A stretch of DNA of 64,000 nucleotides from Jeotgalicoccus halotolerans (GTDB lineage Bacteria; Bacillota; Bacilli; Staphylococcales; Salinicoccaceae). Within the stretch, counting starts at the first letter, position 1, and the number at the start of each line of letters is the position of its first letter. The DNA is taken from NCBI RefSeq assembly GCF_003387165.1, contig NZ_QUMW01000015.1:62001-126000 (forward strand), given 5' to 3'. Both the position numbers and the translations under genes were made by a program. This document shows, in pieces, positions 55,428 through 64,000 of the stretch. Below the pieces are notes generated by a model. That model was not told where the DNA came from. It made no database searches and saw only the letters and a list, made by a program, of their open reading frames with translations.

Positions 55428-56048
55428 ATGAGAATTTTAATCTTAGGAATGACAGGGAGAGTCGGCAGTGAAATTGCCAAGCTTGCCCTTGAAGATAAGC
55501 ATCAGGTGACAGCACTAGTCCGGACACCTGAAAAAATTACAAGTAAAGATGAGAATTTATCGGTTATAAAAGGTGACGTAACAATCAAAGAAGACGTGGA
55601 ACGCGCTATGAAAGATGCCGATGCAGTAATAAGCGCTTTAAATACAGACGGCGGAGAGACGCTGACAGAAAGCATGCCGCTTATTATTGAAGCGATGAAA
55701 GCTGAAGGTATTAAACGCATCGTCACGATAGGTACTGCAGGAATATTGAACAGCAGAGTTGAAGATGACGTGCTGCGCTATCAATCCAGCGAATCAAAAC
55801 GAAAACTGACACGCGCAGCTGAAGAACACCATAAAACCTATGAGCTGCTGGAAGCTTCCGAGTTGGACTGGACAGTCGTCTGTCCCACTTATTTACCGGA
55901 CGGTGAAGCCGCTGGTATGTATCGTGAAAAACGTAATTACCTGCCGGAAGGCGGAAAGAAGATTACGGTTGGAGATACCGCTGAGTTTGCATACAAACAG
56001 CTTGATAGTGATGAATATCTTAAATCGCGGATTGGGATTGCGTACTAG
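55428..56048 (+). CDS. NAD(P)-binding protein, atypical SDR (NmrA/YwnB-like)
   Basis: 206 residues with the dinucleotide motif GMTGRVGSEIA and VIKGDVTIKEDVERAMKDADAVISAL, then IVTIGTAGI and DWTVVCPTYLPDG. Same broad family as the 39370 gene. Members sense or use NADPH, but the substrate is unknown. Monocistronic with its own promoter and terminator. Confidence 0.82.
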   Translation: MRILILGMTGRVGSEIAKLALEDKHQVTALVRTPEKITSKDENLSVIKGDVTIKEDVERAMKDADAVISALNTDGGETLTESMPLIIEAMKAEGIKRIVTIGTAGILNSRVEDDVLRYQSSESKRKLTRAAEEHHKTYELLEASELDWTVVCPTYLPDGEAAGMYREKRNYLPEGGKKITVGDTAEFAYKQLDSDEYLKSRIGIAY

Positions 56049-56058
56049 TTGAATAAAG

Positions 56059-56096
56059 GGAGCATCTGATTATTGAAAATCAGATGCTCCCTTTCT
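56059..56096. terminator. Bidirectional terminator between the NmrA-like gene and glmS
   Basis: GGGAGCATCTGATT / AATCAGATGCTCCC perfect stem with short loop and T-run, between convergent genes. Confidence 0.9.
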
Positions 56097-56110
56097 ATTT
56101 CTAAATTTTT

Positions 56111-57913
56111 CTATTCCACTGTAACCGACTTCGCAAGGTTACGCGGTTTATCTACATCATTCCCTCTGTGCAGCGCTGCATAGTATGAAATCAGCTGGTA
56201 GACGACCACGGATACTAACGGTGTCAACATGTCATCCACTCTCGGGATAACATACGCATCGCCTTCCTGTTCGAGTCCTTCCATTGCTACGACACATACG
56301 TTCGCGCCCCGGGCTTTCACTTCCTGTGCGTTACTTCTAATATTCAAGTCCACTTTTTCTTGTGTAGAGAGTGCGAAGACCGGTGTACCTTCTTCTATTA
56401 AGGCAATCGTCCCATGTTTCAATTCACCGCCGGCAAAGCCTTCTGCCTGAATATACGAGATTTCTTTCAGTTTCAGTGCACCTTCTAAACCGACATAATA
56501 ATCCATCGCCCTGCCGATAAAGAAAGTATTTCTCGCAGTTTCAAGATAGCTTTTCACGATTTCTTCTATCTTGTCAGCGTCTTCTATCACCGATGTGATA
56601 GCGGTTGTAACTTTAGCAAGCTCAGACATCAGGTTCATATCCGATACTTTATTCAATTCTCTCGCTGTCACTGCTGCAGTTATTGCAAGCACTGCAATCT
56701 GTGCTACATAGGCTTTTGTCGATGCCACTGCAATCTCCGGTCCGGCATGCAGGATTAATGTTTCATCCGCTTCCCGTGACAACGTTGATCCCGGCACATT
56801 TGTAATCGTTAAGGATTTGTAGCCTTTTTCTTTAATATCAACAAGCACTGCCCGGCTGTCCGCTGTTTCTCCGGATTGTGAAATGAAGATAAATAACGGA
56901 TTTTCTGATAAGAGCGGCGTGTTATAAACAAATTCTGATGCCACATGGACTTCTGTCGGTACGCCTGCCCATTTTTCAAAGTATTCTTTACCGATCAGTC
57001 CGGCGTGATAACTCGTACCTGCTGCGATAATATATAAACGGTCTGCTTCGTTCAGCTGTTTAATTATATTTTTATCGATTTTTAAATCACCGTTATCATC
57101 CTGGTATTCTTTAATAATTTTACGCATGACCTGCGGCTGTTCATTAATTTCCTTAATCATATAATGCGGATAAGTGCCAAGTTCCGTATCGCTTGCATCG
57201 ATTTCCGCAATATAAGACTCACGCTCGATTTCTGTTCCTTCCATATCTCTGATAATCATTTGATCTTCCATCAGCTGGATGACTTCGCCATCCATCAGCT
57301 CTACGAATTCATTGGTTAATTCAAGCATGGCCATAGCATCTGATGTAATAACGTTGAAGCCGTCACCTTTACCTAAAAGCAGCGGTGATTTATTTTTAGC
57401 CGCATAGATAGTGTGGTCATCGTCATTATCCAAAAGACCGATTGCATATGAGCCGTGCAGCAGTGACAGTGTTTTTTGAAATGCTTCAAGTGTCGATGAG
57501 CCTTCTTGTGCAAATTTCGCAACGAGCTGCACGATAATTTCCGTATCAGTATCCGACATAAGTTTTGTATCGTTTAAATACTCTTCTTTTAACTGTTTGT
57601 AATTCTCAATCACACCATTATGCACCAGTGTGAATCTTTTATCCGAACTCTGATGAGGGTGTGAATTCGTTACACTTGGTTCCCCGTGCGTTGCCCAGCG
57701 TGTATGGCCGATACCGGTTGTCCCGCTGAAATTTTCATCCACTCTTTTACGCAGATCGGCAATTCTTCCTTTTTCTTTAAACACTTTAGTTTCTGTTTCA
57801 TTCTTTACTGCAATACCAGCTGAATCGTAGCCCCGGTATTCCAGCTTTTCAAGTCCTTTTAACAGTATTTCCTTCGTATCTGATGATCCAATATATCCAA
57901 CAATTCCGCACAT
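56111..57913 (-). CDS. glmS: Glutamine-fructose-6-phosphate aminotransferase (isomerizing)
   Basis: Makes glucosamine-6-phosphate for peptidoglycan. The 600-residue protein has the N-terminal Ntn glutaminase domain (nucleophile Cys in [26 protein letters not shown]) and two C-terminal SIS domains ([27 protein letters not shown]). AAGGAG precedes the ATG. A glmS ribozyme in the leader (57925-58090) provides feedback by the product; glmM, the next pathway enzyme, is nearby. Confidence 0.97.
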   Translation of the reverse strand: MCGIVGYIGSSDTKEILLKGLEKLEYRGYDSAGIAVKNETETKVFKEKGRIADLRKRVDENFSGTTGIGHTRWATHGEPSVTNSHPHQSSDKRFTLVHNGVIENYKQLKEEYLNDTKLMSDTDTEIIVQLVAKFAQEGSSTLEAFQKTLSLLHGSYAIGLLDNDDDHTIYAAKNKSPLLLGKGDGFNVITSDAMAMLELTNEFVELMDGEVIQLMEDQMIIRDMEGTEIERESYIAEIDASDTELGTYPHYMIKEINEQPQVMRKIIKEYQDDNGDLKIDKNIIKQLNEADRLYIIAAGTSYHAGLIGKEYFEKWAGVPTEVHVASEFVYNTPLLSENPLFIFISQSGETADSRAVLVDIKEKGYKSLTITNVPGSTLSREADETLILHAGPEIAVASTKAYVAQIAVLAITAAVTARELNKVSDMNLMSELAKVTTAITSVIEDADKIEEIVKSYLETARNTFFIGRAMDYYVGLEGALKLKEISYIQAEGFAGGELKHGTIALIEEGTPVFALSTQEKVDLNIRSNAQEVKARGANVCVVAMEGLEQEGDAYVIPRVDDMLTPLVSVVVYQLISYYAALHRGNDVDKPRNLAKSVTVE

Positions 57914-57924
57914 ACGATAAACTC

Positions 57925-58090
57925 CTTCTGTAATGTTTTAGGTTTTGTGGAATATCTGCTCTGTCAGACCGGTTGCCCGGAAGTTTTAACAGATAAACTT
58001 ACGAATACTTCAGTATCCGGGACAGTATCCGCCGAATGTTCGATCACTGTCCTCCTCGTCAACAGTACTGTGTACTGCTCAGGCGCTATT
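57925..58090 (-). ncRNA. glmS ribozyme: glmS ribozyme-riboswitch
   Basis: The leader RNA contains the conserved core in order: UAGCGCCUG at the cleavage site, then GUUGACGAGGAGG, AUCGA, AUUCGGCGG and CCCGG, followed by the P3/P4-type stems down to about 57930. Self-cleavage should occur between A (58087) and G (58086) when glucosamine-6-phosphate binds, exposing the mRNA to degradation. The 3' limit is approximate. The core matches known Bacillus and Staphylococcus glmS ribozymes. Confidence 0.9.
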
Positions 58091-58132
58091 CCGATTTCTT
58101 TACAAGCTGTCCTCCTTTATAGTCAGAATAAA

Positions 58133-58161
58133 ATTGTAATTTATTTTTTACCTTATTACAA
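58133..58161 (-). promoter_or_regulatory. Promoter of the glmS transcript
   Basis: TTGTAA (58156-58161), 17-base spacer, TACAAT (58133-58138) on the minus strand; transcription would start about 40 nt before the ribozyme cleavage site. Confidence 0.6.
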
Positions 58162-58272
58162 GATTTTTTTACCTTTTAATGGTAAAAAGTCTATTCAAGA
58201 GAAGATTTTTGTTTCTATTTTCGTTTTGAATGACAGTGTGACTTTCTTGATGTCAGTCAAAGCTGTTTAGCG

Positions 58273-58305
58273 GACACTGTCAATTTCACGGTGTCCGACA
58301 AATAC
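58273..58305. repeat. Dispersed hairpin repeat, copy 2
   Basis: 33-bp element 30/33 identical to 19271-19303, with slightly longer arms GGACAC / GTGTCC (from 58272). It lies between the glmS promoter and the ywbE terminator. Confidence 0.7.
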
Positions 58306-58356
58306 GGTTATCAGACATCATCAGCAACCAGCAGCTCCATAATCCTCGCTTATAAC

Positions 58357-58390
58357 AAAAAAACAGGAACGATTTATCATTCGTTCCCGC
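58357..58390 (-). terminator. Terminator of ywbE
   Basis: GGGAACGA / TCGTTCC stem followed on the minus strand by a T7 run, 10 bp after the ywbE stop codon. Confidence 0.85.
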
Positions 58391-58399
58391 TTCAATTAC

Positions 58400-58594
58400 T
58401 TATTCAATTATTTCCTTCACTCTGCCGACTGTGCCGTCTTCGAGCTTCACTTTAATGCCGTGATGGTGATTTGCAGAGTTCGTTAAAATTCTTGCTACAA
58501 CACCCTCGGTCAATTCGCCGCTTCTCTGGTGATGTTTCTGCACAACTTTCACTGTGCTGCCGACTTTAATGTCTGCTCTTTTTGTTCCGTCCAT
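58400..58594 (-). CDS. ywbE: YwbE family protein (DUF2196)
   Basis: 64-residue basic protein with the YwbE pattern VGSTVKVVQKHHQRSGELTEG and SANHHHGIKVKLEDGTVGRV, an SH3-like small fold. Full length for the family. Function not established; RNA or ribosome binding is sometimes suggested from the fold. GGAGAA-type ribosome site upstream. Confidence 0.88.
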   Translation of the reverse strand: MDGTKRADIKVGSTVKVVQKHHQRSGELTEGVVARILTNSANHHHGIKVKLEDGTVGRVKEIIE

Positions 58595-58761
58595 AATGAT
58601 TCTCCTCTTTTATATTCATTTAAATCAATAATAACATGTTCATCTTAATTTTATCTCACCGCCCCCGGCTTACGGACTTAACATTAACTAATATTTGTTC
58701 AGAAAAAGTTATATTTATGTCAAAAAAGTGTTATAATATACAGGTCAGAGGAGGTCACATC

Positions 58762-59295
58762 ATGAAAGGTAAAACTCATATCATCGGTGGTGTCGCATCC
58801 AGTCTGGCAGTCGCTCATTTTACATACGCCGATCCGGTTTTATTAATTGGCGCCGGTATTGCGGGGTCTTTAATTCCCGATATTTGCCACGGCGGCAGCA
58901 AGATTGGCAAGACGTTTCCGGTGCTTTCGAAGTTAATTAACTTCGTTTTCGGTCATCGTTCTTTTACACACAGCCTGCTGTTTATCGTACTAATTGCTTT
59001 TCTTGTCGATTACTTCTTTCCGAATGACGCGTTAAAGCTCGGTTTGATTACGGGCATGATCAGTCATTACCTATTGGATATGGCAACTAAAAGCGGGATT
59101 CAGCTGTTTTTCCCGATAAACTTCAAGGTCAGATTCCCCATCACTACCCGCACGGGCAGTTTTGCTGAAAATATTATTTTTAGCCTGCTGTGTCTCGTTT
59201 CATTATATTTTGGTTTTCAGGTTTTAGGTGTATACATATTTAATTTTATTAATGATTTTAATATGGGAGAGTTTTTAGCTGCACCAGCATATTAA
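58762..59295 (+). CDS. YdjM-like membrane-bound metal-dependent hydrolase (DUF457)
   Basis: 177-residue membrane protein with about four to five helices. His/Asp residues of the YdjM/DUF457 family are visible: KTHIIGG at the start, LIPDICHGGSKIG, GHRSFTHSLL and SHYLLDMATKSGIQLFFP. They probably bind metal at the membrane surface. The substrate is unknown; some relatives respond to DNA damage. ATG 58762 follows GAGGAGG by 7 nt; the upstream extension is rejected. Confidence 0.85.
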   Translation: MKGKTHIIGGVASSLAVAHFTYADPVLLIGAGIAGSLIPDICHGGSKIGKTFPVLSKLINFVFGHRSFTHSLLFIVLIAFLVDYFFPNDALKLGLITGMISHYLLDMATKSGIQLFFPINFKVRFPITTRTGSFAENIIFSLLCLVSLYFGFQVLGVYIFNFINDFNMGEFLAAPAY

Positions 59296-59305
59296 AAATC
59301 ATACA

Positions 59306-59341
59306 TAAAAAGCGAAGCCGAGAACCCGGCTTCGCTTTTAC
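59306..59341. terminator. Terminator after the YdjM-like gene
   Basis: AAAAGCGAAGCCG / CGGCTTCGCTTTT stem with a short loop, shared with the decayed gene on the other strand. Confidence 0.9.
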
Positions 59342-59346
59342 TATAT

Positions 59347-59470
59347 TTATTTCAGCATTCCGTGCGGGTCAATCACAAACTTTTTAGCAACACCGCTGTC
59401 GAAGTCTTTATATCCTCCCGGCGCCTCATCCCGGACTCGGTTATATGCTTTTACTAATTTAAATAATTTT
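59347..59470 (-). pseudogene. 3' remnant of a zinc-dependent alcohol/formaldehyde dehydrogenase
   Basis: The minus strand encodes a tail of about 40 residues, ...KAYNRVRDEAPGGYKDFD then SGVAKKFVIDPHGMLK, which closely resembles the C-terminus of glutathione-independent zinc alcohol/formaldehyde dehydrogenases (ending GV.KKFVIDPH). The catalytic and cofactor domains (about 340 residues) are missing. The frame continues upstream to 59556 but with unrelated sequence and no ribosome site. Most likely a deletion remnant. Confidence 0.6.
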
Positions 59471-59547
59471 ATCAGCTTCGTTAACCCAATATTATCCCGG
59501 ACTGAATTTTCAGTCAATAAAAGTGATACGCTATAATTGATATAAAA

Positions 59548-59579
59548 AAACATCATCCCTTTTTGGGAATGATGTTTGA
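59548..59579 (-). terminator. Terminator of the cdaA-cdaR-glmM operon
   Basis: AAACATCATTCCC / GGGAATGATGTTT-type stem with TTTTTTT following on the minus strand, 9 bp after the glmM stop codon. Confidence 0.85.
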
Positions 59580-59587
59580 GTTTATAT

Positions 59588-60940
59588 TTATTTGTCGAGT
59601 CCCATTTCAGCTGCTACAACTTCTGCAATTTCCTGGCTGTAGCTGGCTGCAAGTTCTTCCGTTTCAGCTTCCACCATCACACGGACAAGCGGTTCAGTTC
59701 CCGAAGCTCGAACGAGAATACGTCCGTTGCCGGCCATACGCTCTTCTACATCAGCCATTACTTTCTTAACTGCTTCATTGTTCGTAACGTTATGCTTGTC
59801 GCTTACACGCACGTTTACTAGCTCCTGAGGGAACGTTTCTACCATTGCTGCAAGCTCACTCATTTTCTTGCCTGATTCTTTAACAATTGCCGCTAAATGA
59901 ATACCTGTTAACAATCCGTCACCTGTCGTGTTGTAATCCATCATCACGATATGGCCTGACTGTTCACCGCCTAATGAATAGCCGCCTTCACGCATTTCAG
60001 CTACAACATATCTGTCGCCGACCTTGGTTTTATCGGATTTCATGCCGTGTTCTTCCAGCGCTTTATAGAAACCTAGGTTACTCATCACCGTTGAAACAAC
60101 TGTGTCGTCTTTCAGTTCACCTTTTTCTTTTAACGACCGGGCAAGGATAAACATAATCTTATCTCCGTCGACAATCTCACCTTTTTCATCCACTGCAATG
60201 ATTCTGTCCCCGTCTCCGTCAAATGCCAGGCCGAAGTCGCATTTCTCTTCTTTAACGAGTTCCTGAAGTTTTTCAGGGTGTGTTGAACCAACACCTGCAT
60301 TAATGTTTGTGCCGTCCGGGCTGCTTCCGACTGTAGCCGTATCTGCTTCCAGATCACCAAACAGATAAGGTCCTAAGTGATACGTTGAACCATGTGCACC
60401 GTCAAGGCCGATTTTAAGTCCTTCAAAGTCAGTATCAATTGTTGATTTTAAGTAGCTTAAGTACTTCTGTCCGCCTTCAAAATAATCCGAGATTGTACCG
60501 ACTTCAACTCCTGTCGGTCTTGGAAGATTATCTTCTTCGCTGTCTATCAGTGCTTCGATTTCCGCTTCCTGATCATCTGTAAGTTTAAAGCCGTCCGGAC
60601 CGAAGAATTTAATGCCGTTATCTTCAACCGGGTTATGCGACGCAGAAATCATTACGCCGGCATCTGCTTCCATATCTTTAGTCAGGTAAGCAACACCAGG
60701 TGTAGAAATCACACCCAAACGCATTACTTCAGCACCGATTGATAATAGTCCTGCAATAAGTGCAGATTCAAGCATTTCTCCGGAAATACGTGTATCTCTT
60801 CCAACTAAAACGCGCGGATGCTCCGAGCCTTTATTAAGCAGTGTGTATCCGCCAAAACGGCCTAATTTAAATGCCAGTTCCGGTGTTAATCCTTCGTTTG
60901 CAATACCTCTAACTCCATCTGTCCCAAAATACTTTCCCAT
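59588..60940 (-). CDS. glmM: Phosphoglucosamine mutase
   Basis: Interconverts glucosamine-6- and glucosamine-1-phosphate. The 450-residue protein begins [15 protein letters not shown]; the active-site phosphoserine is in [17 protein letters not shown] (about residue 102), the Mg loop is [12 protein letters not shown] (about 243) and the phosphate-binding loop [14 protein letters not shown] lies near the end. ATG 60940 follows AAGGAG; an earlier ATG at 60964 overlaps that of the operon junction and is rejected. It lies 24 bp after cdaR. Confidence 0.96.
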   Translation of the reverse strand: MGKYFGTDGVRGIANEGLTPELAFKLGRFGGYTLLNKGSEHPRVLVGRDTRISGEMLESALIAGLLSIGAEVMRLGVISTPGVAYLTKDMEADAGVMISASHNPVEDNGIKFFGPDGFKLTDDQEAEIEALIDSEEDNLPRPTGVEVGTISDYFEGGQKYLSYLKSTIDTDFEGLKIGLDGAHGSTYHLGPYLFGDLEADTATVGSSPDGTNINAGVGSTHPEKLQELVKEEKCDFGLAFDGDGDRIIAVDEKGEIVDGDKIMFILARSLKEKGELKDDTVVSTVMSNLGFYKALEEHGMKSDKTKVGDRYVVAEMREGGYSLGGEQSGHIVMMDYNTTGDGLLTGIHLAAIVKESGKKMSELAAMVETFPQELVNVRVSDKHNVTNNEAVKKVMADVEERMAGNGRILVRASGTEPLVRVMVEAETEELAASYSQEIAEVVAAEMGLDK

Positions 60941-60964
60941 AATAATCTCCTTTTTAAGCAGCAA

Positions 60965-61912
60965 TTATTCGTCTTTTTCTATCGTGACATCCGCTTCAAG
61001 TACCGCAGGTTCACTTTTTGTTACATTTTCAGGTAAATCAAGCCGGACATCTTTGGTGCCGGATGATGACATTCCTTCAACGTCTACTTCAGCAGTGACA
61101 GATGTTATCGAATTTAATGTTTCACTGTCACCATATATTTCAATTGTATCATGATTTAATTCCACTTCCGACAATGTTCTGCCATCCGCAACCTCACCGG
61201 CCGTTTCAAGATGGACAGGTACTTCCTTGCTGAGTTCTTCAACGTCAATCTCGATTCTGACTGTCGATGGTTCTATACTGACATCGAGCTTATTATACTG
61301 GGCGTCGAAAGCACTGACTTCAGCTTCTTCAACACGTTCGTCTGTAATACTTGAAGTATCCGACATCATAGCCCGCACATATTGTATTCGGTTCATCGTA
61401 CTCTCCCCGCCGCTGACAGTCACGGTCGAAGGCTCAACATTGACTGTATCAAGCTGGTAGCTCGAACCGATGCGGCCTTCGCTTACTTCAGCCTGGACTT
61501 CAAAAGTCTGGGAGACAAGATTTTGTATCGTCACATTTGTGGTCTCCGGCTGAACGGTGCTTGACACATTTTCAGGCAGTCCGTTCACCGTAAAGAATAC
61601 TTCGTGTTCACCAGGTTCACGATTTCTTAAATCTAAAATCACTTCAAAATTACGTGTAGCCTGCAGGCGTTTAACGTTTGAATTTACTCCGCCAAGCTCC
61701 ACTGTCACTTCCTCGGGAACTCCTGAGACGTAATATGACTCTTCATCGTACAGTACTTCCACAGGTATCCCTTCAATAAACTGAGTATCGTCTTTAGTCG
61801 TGCTGTCATTGCCGAACAAGTTCATATCTTCAAATACGTTATTTGCGTTTACAAACATAAACAGTGCAAGAAGTAATGCAACGATGCTCAGTCCTAATCT
61901 ATTTTCGAGCAA
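60965..61912 (-). CDS. cdaR: CdaA regulatory protein CdaR (YbbR domains)
   Basis: 315-residue membrane-anchored protein: one N-terminal helix (LSIVALLLALFMFVNA) followed by three to four extracellular YbbR repeats of about 80 residues (for example VSGVPEEVTVELGG, VSSTVQPETTNVTI, PEDVTKSEP-like ends). It modulates the c-di-AMP cyclase CdaA. I choose TTG 61912, with GGGGG about 9 nt upstream, since the frame before it lies entirely within cdaA and has no good start. It overlaps cdaA by 14 bp. Confidence 0.87.
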   Translation of the reverse strand: MLENRLGLSIVALLLALFMFVNANNVFEDMNLFGNDSTTKDDTQFIEGIPVEVLYDEESYYVSGVPEEVTVELGGVNSNVKRLQATRNFEVILDLRNREPGEHEVFFTVNGLPENVSSTVQPETTNVTIQNLVSQTFEVQAEVSEGRIGSSYQLDTVNVEPSTVTVSGGESTMNRIQYVRAMMSDTSSITDERVEEAEVSAFDAQYNKLDVSIEPSTVRIEIDVEELSKEVPVHLETAGEVADGRTLSEVELNHDTIEIYGDSETLNSITSVTAEVDVEGMSSSGTKDVRLDLPENVTKSEPAVLEADVTIEKDE

Positions 61913-62720
61913 ACAGACCGCCCCCTTCTTTAGCACCGGCAGTAACAAGCCAATGTTTCTGAAGAAGTTCTTCCAGATTCTCCAGAGTAATTTCTTTTGA
62001 CATCTTGCCGCCGTATGTAACTGATACGTTACCTGTTTCTTCCGACACAATTATTGTAAATGCATCGGTCACTTCAGAAATTCCGACAGCCGCTCTGTGG
62101 CGGGTACCGAGATCCTTTGCAATCTTATTACTTTCCGACAGCGGCAAATAGCTCCCGGCTGTCGCGATTTTATCGCCCTGGATGATCATTGCCCCATCAT
62201 GCAGAGGGGTGTTCGGAATAAAAATATTAATAAGCAGCTGAGAAGAAATCTCTGCATTTAACGGTACCCCCGTCTCAATGTAATCCTTCAGCCCTGTTTC
62301 TTTTTCGAGCACAATCAAAGCACCGATACGGCGTTTAGCCATGTAGCGTACTGCGGTCACCATATCCTGCCGCATTTTCTCATGCTCGCTGACATCGCTG
62401 CCGGCACTGCTTCTAAACAGGCTGCCCCGGCCAAGCTGTTCAAGCGCCCGTCTCAACTCGGGCTGGAAGATAACAATAACGGCCAGGAACCCCCATTGAA
62501 GCACCATATCGAACAGCTGTGTTGTCGTTGTTAAATCTAAAAAATTACTTAATGCCCGTCCAATAATTATGAAAAATATCCCTTTGATTAATTGTACAGC
62601 TTTTGTCCCTTTGATGACCGTCAGGATTAAATAAAAAACGTACCATATAATCACAATGTCAATAATGCTGGTTATAACAAATGATGTAGAGATATTATCA
62701 AAAAAGTTGGCTGTTTCCAT
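61899..62720 (-). CDS. cdaA: Diadenylate cyclase CdaA (DacA)
   Basis: Makes c-di-AMP from two ATP. The 273-residue protein has three N-terminal membrane helices and a cytoplasmic DAC domain with the catalytic motifs DGA (TPLHDGAMII, about residue 170) and RHR (GTRHRAAVGISE, about 203). ATG 62720 follows AAAGGA by 7 nt; the longer frame to 62753 is unlikely. Operon with cdaR and glmM, the standard Firmicute arrangement; c-di-AMP controls K+ and osmolyte balance and cell-wall strength. Confidence 0.96.
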   Translation of the reverse strand: METANFFDNISTSFVITSIIDIVIIWYVFYLILTVIKGTKAVQLIKGIFFIIIGRALSNFLDLTTTTQLFDMVLQWGFLAVIVIFQPELRRALEQLGRGSLFRSSAGSDVSEHEKMRQDMVTAVRYMAKRRIGALIVLEKETGLKDYIETGVPLNAEISSQLLINIFIPNTPLHDGAMIIQGDKIATAGSYLPLSESNKIAKDLGTRHRAAVGISEVTDAFTIIVSEETGNVSVTYGGKMSKEITLENLEELLQKHWLVTAGAKEGGGLFARK

Positions 62721-62742
62721 AATGATTTTCCTTTCTATTATG

Positions 62743-63687
62743 TTATAAGCCACCTAATCTCCCGGTAAGTTCTTCGTACAGACTACCTATTTGCGGTATG
62801 CTGGAAAACTCCTTATCAGGCTCTGGTATTGCTTTTAATAATTGATCAGCTTCTTTTACTCTGTCGAGCTGCCACAGGCTGTATGCCCGCATAATGTCGA
62901 TATCCGTTTCTCCGCTATCCGCAAGTTCCAGGACATCTTTATACCTTTCCAGCTTTAAGAGAAGCAGCATTTCAAACTTCTTCAGCTCTTCTTTTTTATA
63001 AGTAATGCTCAGCCTGGAAGATATCTCATGAATATCTTCAATCAGTCTGTGTGCAGTGTAATATTGTTTAAATATAATATAACATTTTACAAGTGCAAAT
63101 CGTAATTTAATATCGGAAATATTCAATTCATCGAATTTAGTTAACAGATAAACTGTCTCTTCAAGTATATCTATCGCTTCGTCTATCGCTTCGTCTTCCA
63201 TAAGCAGTTCTGCTTTTAACAGCACAGCGTTAACGTAATGCTGATTGACAGCGACTGTCGACAATTTCTCGAGCGCTTTATCAGTATGCAGTTTCGTACG
63301 TTTTAAATCCCCTTTAAATTTAAAATACCGTGCATAAATTAAATGAATTCTTCCGCTGTCCGGCAGCGGCACATCTTCAATTAGTTCGTATTCCTTGTCG
63401 ATAAAATATTTTACAACGTCGTAATCTTTATTGTCTATCTTTAATTCATAGTGGCCGATTTCCCGCAGTATTTCAAAATTATTATATTTAAAATGCGAGA
63501 CTTCTGCCATAAAATCATTTACAGTACAATTCAGGCGCTTGCTCAACTTTACTAATACGTTGGTGGATGGCTGGACGGTCCCTTTTTCTATCAAACTTAA
63601 ATAAGTTCGGGAGATGATCCCGTCAGCCAGTTGTTCCTGGGTTAAATTATTATTATTTCTTATTTCTTTAATTCTTTGACCTATCAT
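62743..63687 (-). CDS. XRE-family regulator with TPR-like C-terminal domain
   Basis: 314 residues: N-terminal HTH (GQRIKEIRNNNNLTQEQLADGIISRTYLSLIEKG) followed by TPR-like helical repeats, as in Rgg/PlcR/MutR-type peptide-responsive regulators. ATG 63687 is used because AGGGGG lies 6 nt upstream; ATG 63693 abuts it. It is directly upstream of cdaA (22 bp gap) on the same strand, so it may be co-transcribed with, or regulate, the c-di-AMP operon. No signal-peptide gene is visible next to it. Confidence 0.85.
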   Translation of the reverse strand: MIGQRIKEIRNNNNLTQEQLADGIISRTYLSLIEKGTVQPSTNVLVKLSKRLNCTVNDFMAEVSHFKYNNFEILREIGHYELKIDNKDYDVVKYFIDKEYELIEDVPLPDSGRIHLIYARYFKFKGDLKRTKLHTDKALEKLSTVAVNQHYVNAVLLKAELLMEDEAIDEAIDILEETVYLLTKFDELNISDIKLRFALVKCYIIFKQYYTAHRLIEDIHEISSRLSITYKKEELKKFEMLLLLKLERYKDVLELADSGETDIDIMRAYSLWQLDRVKEADQLLKAIPEPDKEFSSIPQIGSLYEELTGRLGGL

Positions 63688-63774
63688 ACTCATCCCCCTA
63701 AGTACTTAACATTTTAATAATACCAAATTCACAATTGTGTAACAAATATTCTCTTTTATTTAAAACCTGTTTAA

Positions 63775-63803
63775 TTGACTATATTTACATTTTACATGAT
63801 AAT
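63775..63803 (+). promoter_or_regulatory. Promoter of the ArsR-like gene
   Basis: TTGACT (63775-63780), 17-base spacer, GATAAT (63798-63803). A nearby CACAATTGTG palindrome (63730-63739) in the divergent region could be an operator. Confidence 0.6.
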
Positions 63804-63830
63804 GATAAGAAAAGTATGTGGAGGACATTG

Positions 63831-64000
63831 ATGGAAAAACTGCTTGTCATTAATGAACTTGACCAGCTTAAAGCAATTAGCGATCCTTTCAGGCTGCAGC
63901 TGCTGTCCATGATGGCTAAAGAGCCAAAGACCGGTCAGATGCTTGCCGATGAACTTAATCTGCCGAGAGCAAAAATCCATTATCATTTAAATCAGCTGCT
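63831..64000 (+). CDS. ArsR-like winged-helix regulator, partial
   Basis: First 56 residues of a protein that continues past the right edge: MEKLLVINELDQLKAISDPF then a helix-turn-helix (GQMLADELNLPRAKIHYHLNQL), typical of ArsR/HTH_20-type winged-helix repressors. GGAGG precedes the ATG by 7 nt. Divergent from the XRE-TPR gene. Metal or other ligand cannot be judged from the fragment. Confidence 0.8.
   Translation, partial: MEKLLVINELDQLKAISDPFRLQLLSMMAKEPKTGQMLADELNLPRAKIHYHLNQL

Noticed and set aside
63797-63811. Fur-box-like sequence TGATAATGATAAGAA before the ArsR-like gene
   Set aside because: Only the first half matches; it is better explained as the -10 region of a promoter with TTGACT 17 bp upstream.

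Overview
The window looks like chromosome of a low-to-moderate GC Gram-positive coccus of the Staphylococcaceae. Jeotgalicoccus, Salinicoccus and Nosocomiicoccus are my best guesses; this is inferred from protein similarity, not proven. Pointers are a CcpE-type LysR regulator, a YtrA-type GntR/ABC cassette, a LysM-CHAP wall hydrolase with a WalR box, ClpE under CtsR boxes, a cdaA-cdaR-glmM operon and a glmS ribozyme. No rRNA, tRNA, CRISPR array, prophage or intact insertion sequence is visible.

Left part (1-25 kb). Two near-duplicate peptide-type substrate-binding lipoproteins (one cut by the left edge) are divergent from a permease-permease-ATPase-ATPase operon of the Opp/Dpp type. A CcpA site and repeated GTATAG half-sites lie between them. 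After the operon terminator comes a 42-bp tandem repeat. Next are a DUF456/MFS pair, ccpE, a DUF402 protein, a GntR-ATPase-permease cassette, and the arginine operon argF-argC-argJ-argB-argD. A minus-strand block follows: SDR protein, YebC-family factor, Rossmann protein, MFS transporter, dicarboxylate/amino-acid symporter and GNAT enzyme.

Middle part (25-44.7 kb). A FrnE-type thioredoxin-fold protein, the tRNA hydroxylase trhO, two translationally coupled luciferase-family monooxygenases, cstA and a LysM-CHAP protein lead to a four-gene acid-sugar operon: DeoR regulator, DUF1537 kinase, PdxA2 dehydrogenase and GntP permease. Together these would import a four-carbon sugar acid such as D-threonate or D-erythronate and convert it to DHAP; an internal CcpA site suggests catabolite control. 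An AldA-type aldehyde dehydrogenase, ybaK, a CtaG/DUF2243 pair and clpE with three CtsR sites follow.

Right part (44.7-64 kb). A ring-cleavage-type VOC protein, a DUF606 transporter, a dihydrouridine synthase and a 28-residue membrane peptide precede a DHA2 drug pump. The pump promoter has the 19-bp spacer and palindrome typical of MerR control, and a BmrR-like regulator is divergent from it. Then come a SurA-N lipoprotein, gcvPB/gcvPA without gcvT, glmS behind a glmS ribozyme, a decayed zinc alcohol dehydrogenase tail, glmM-cdaR-cdaA, an XRE-TPR regulator and the start of an ArsR-like gene.

I did not find a clearly new multi-gene system. The most unusual items are the 42-bp minisatellite, two kinds of hairpin repeat, the unannotated 28-aa peptide, the SDR protein without the usual catalytic residues and the GTATAG operator-like array.
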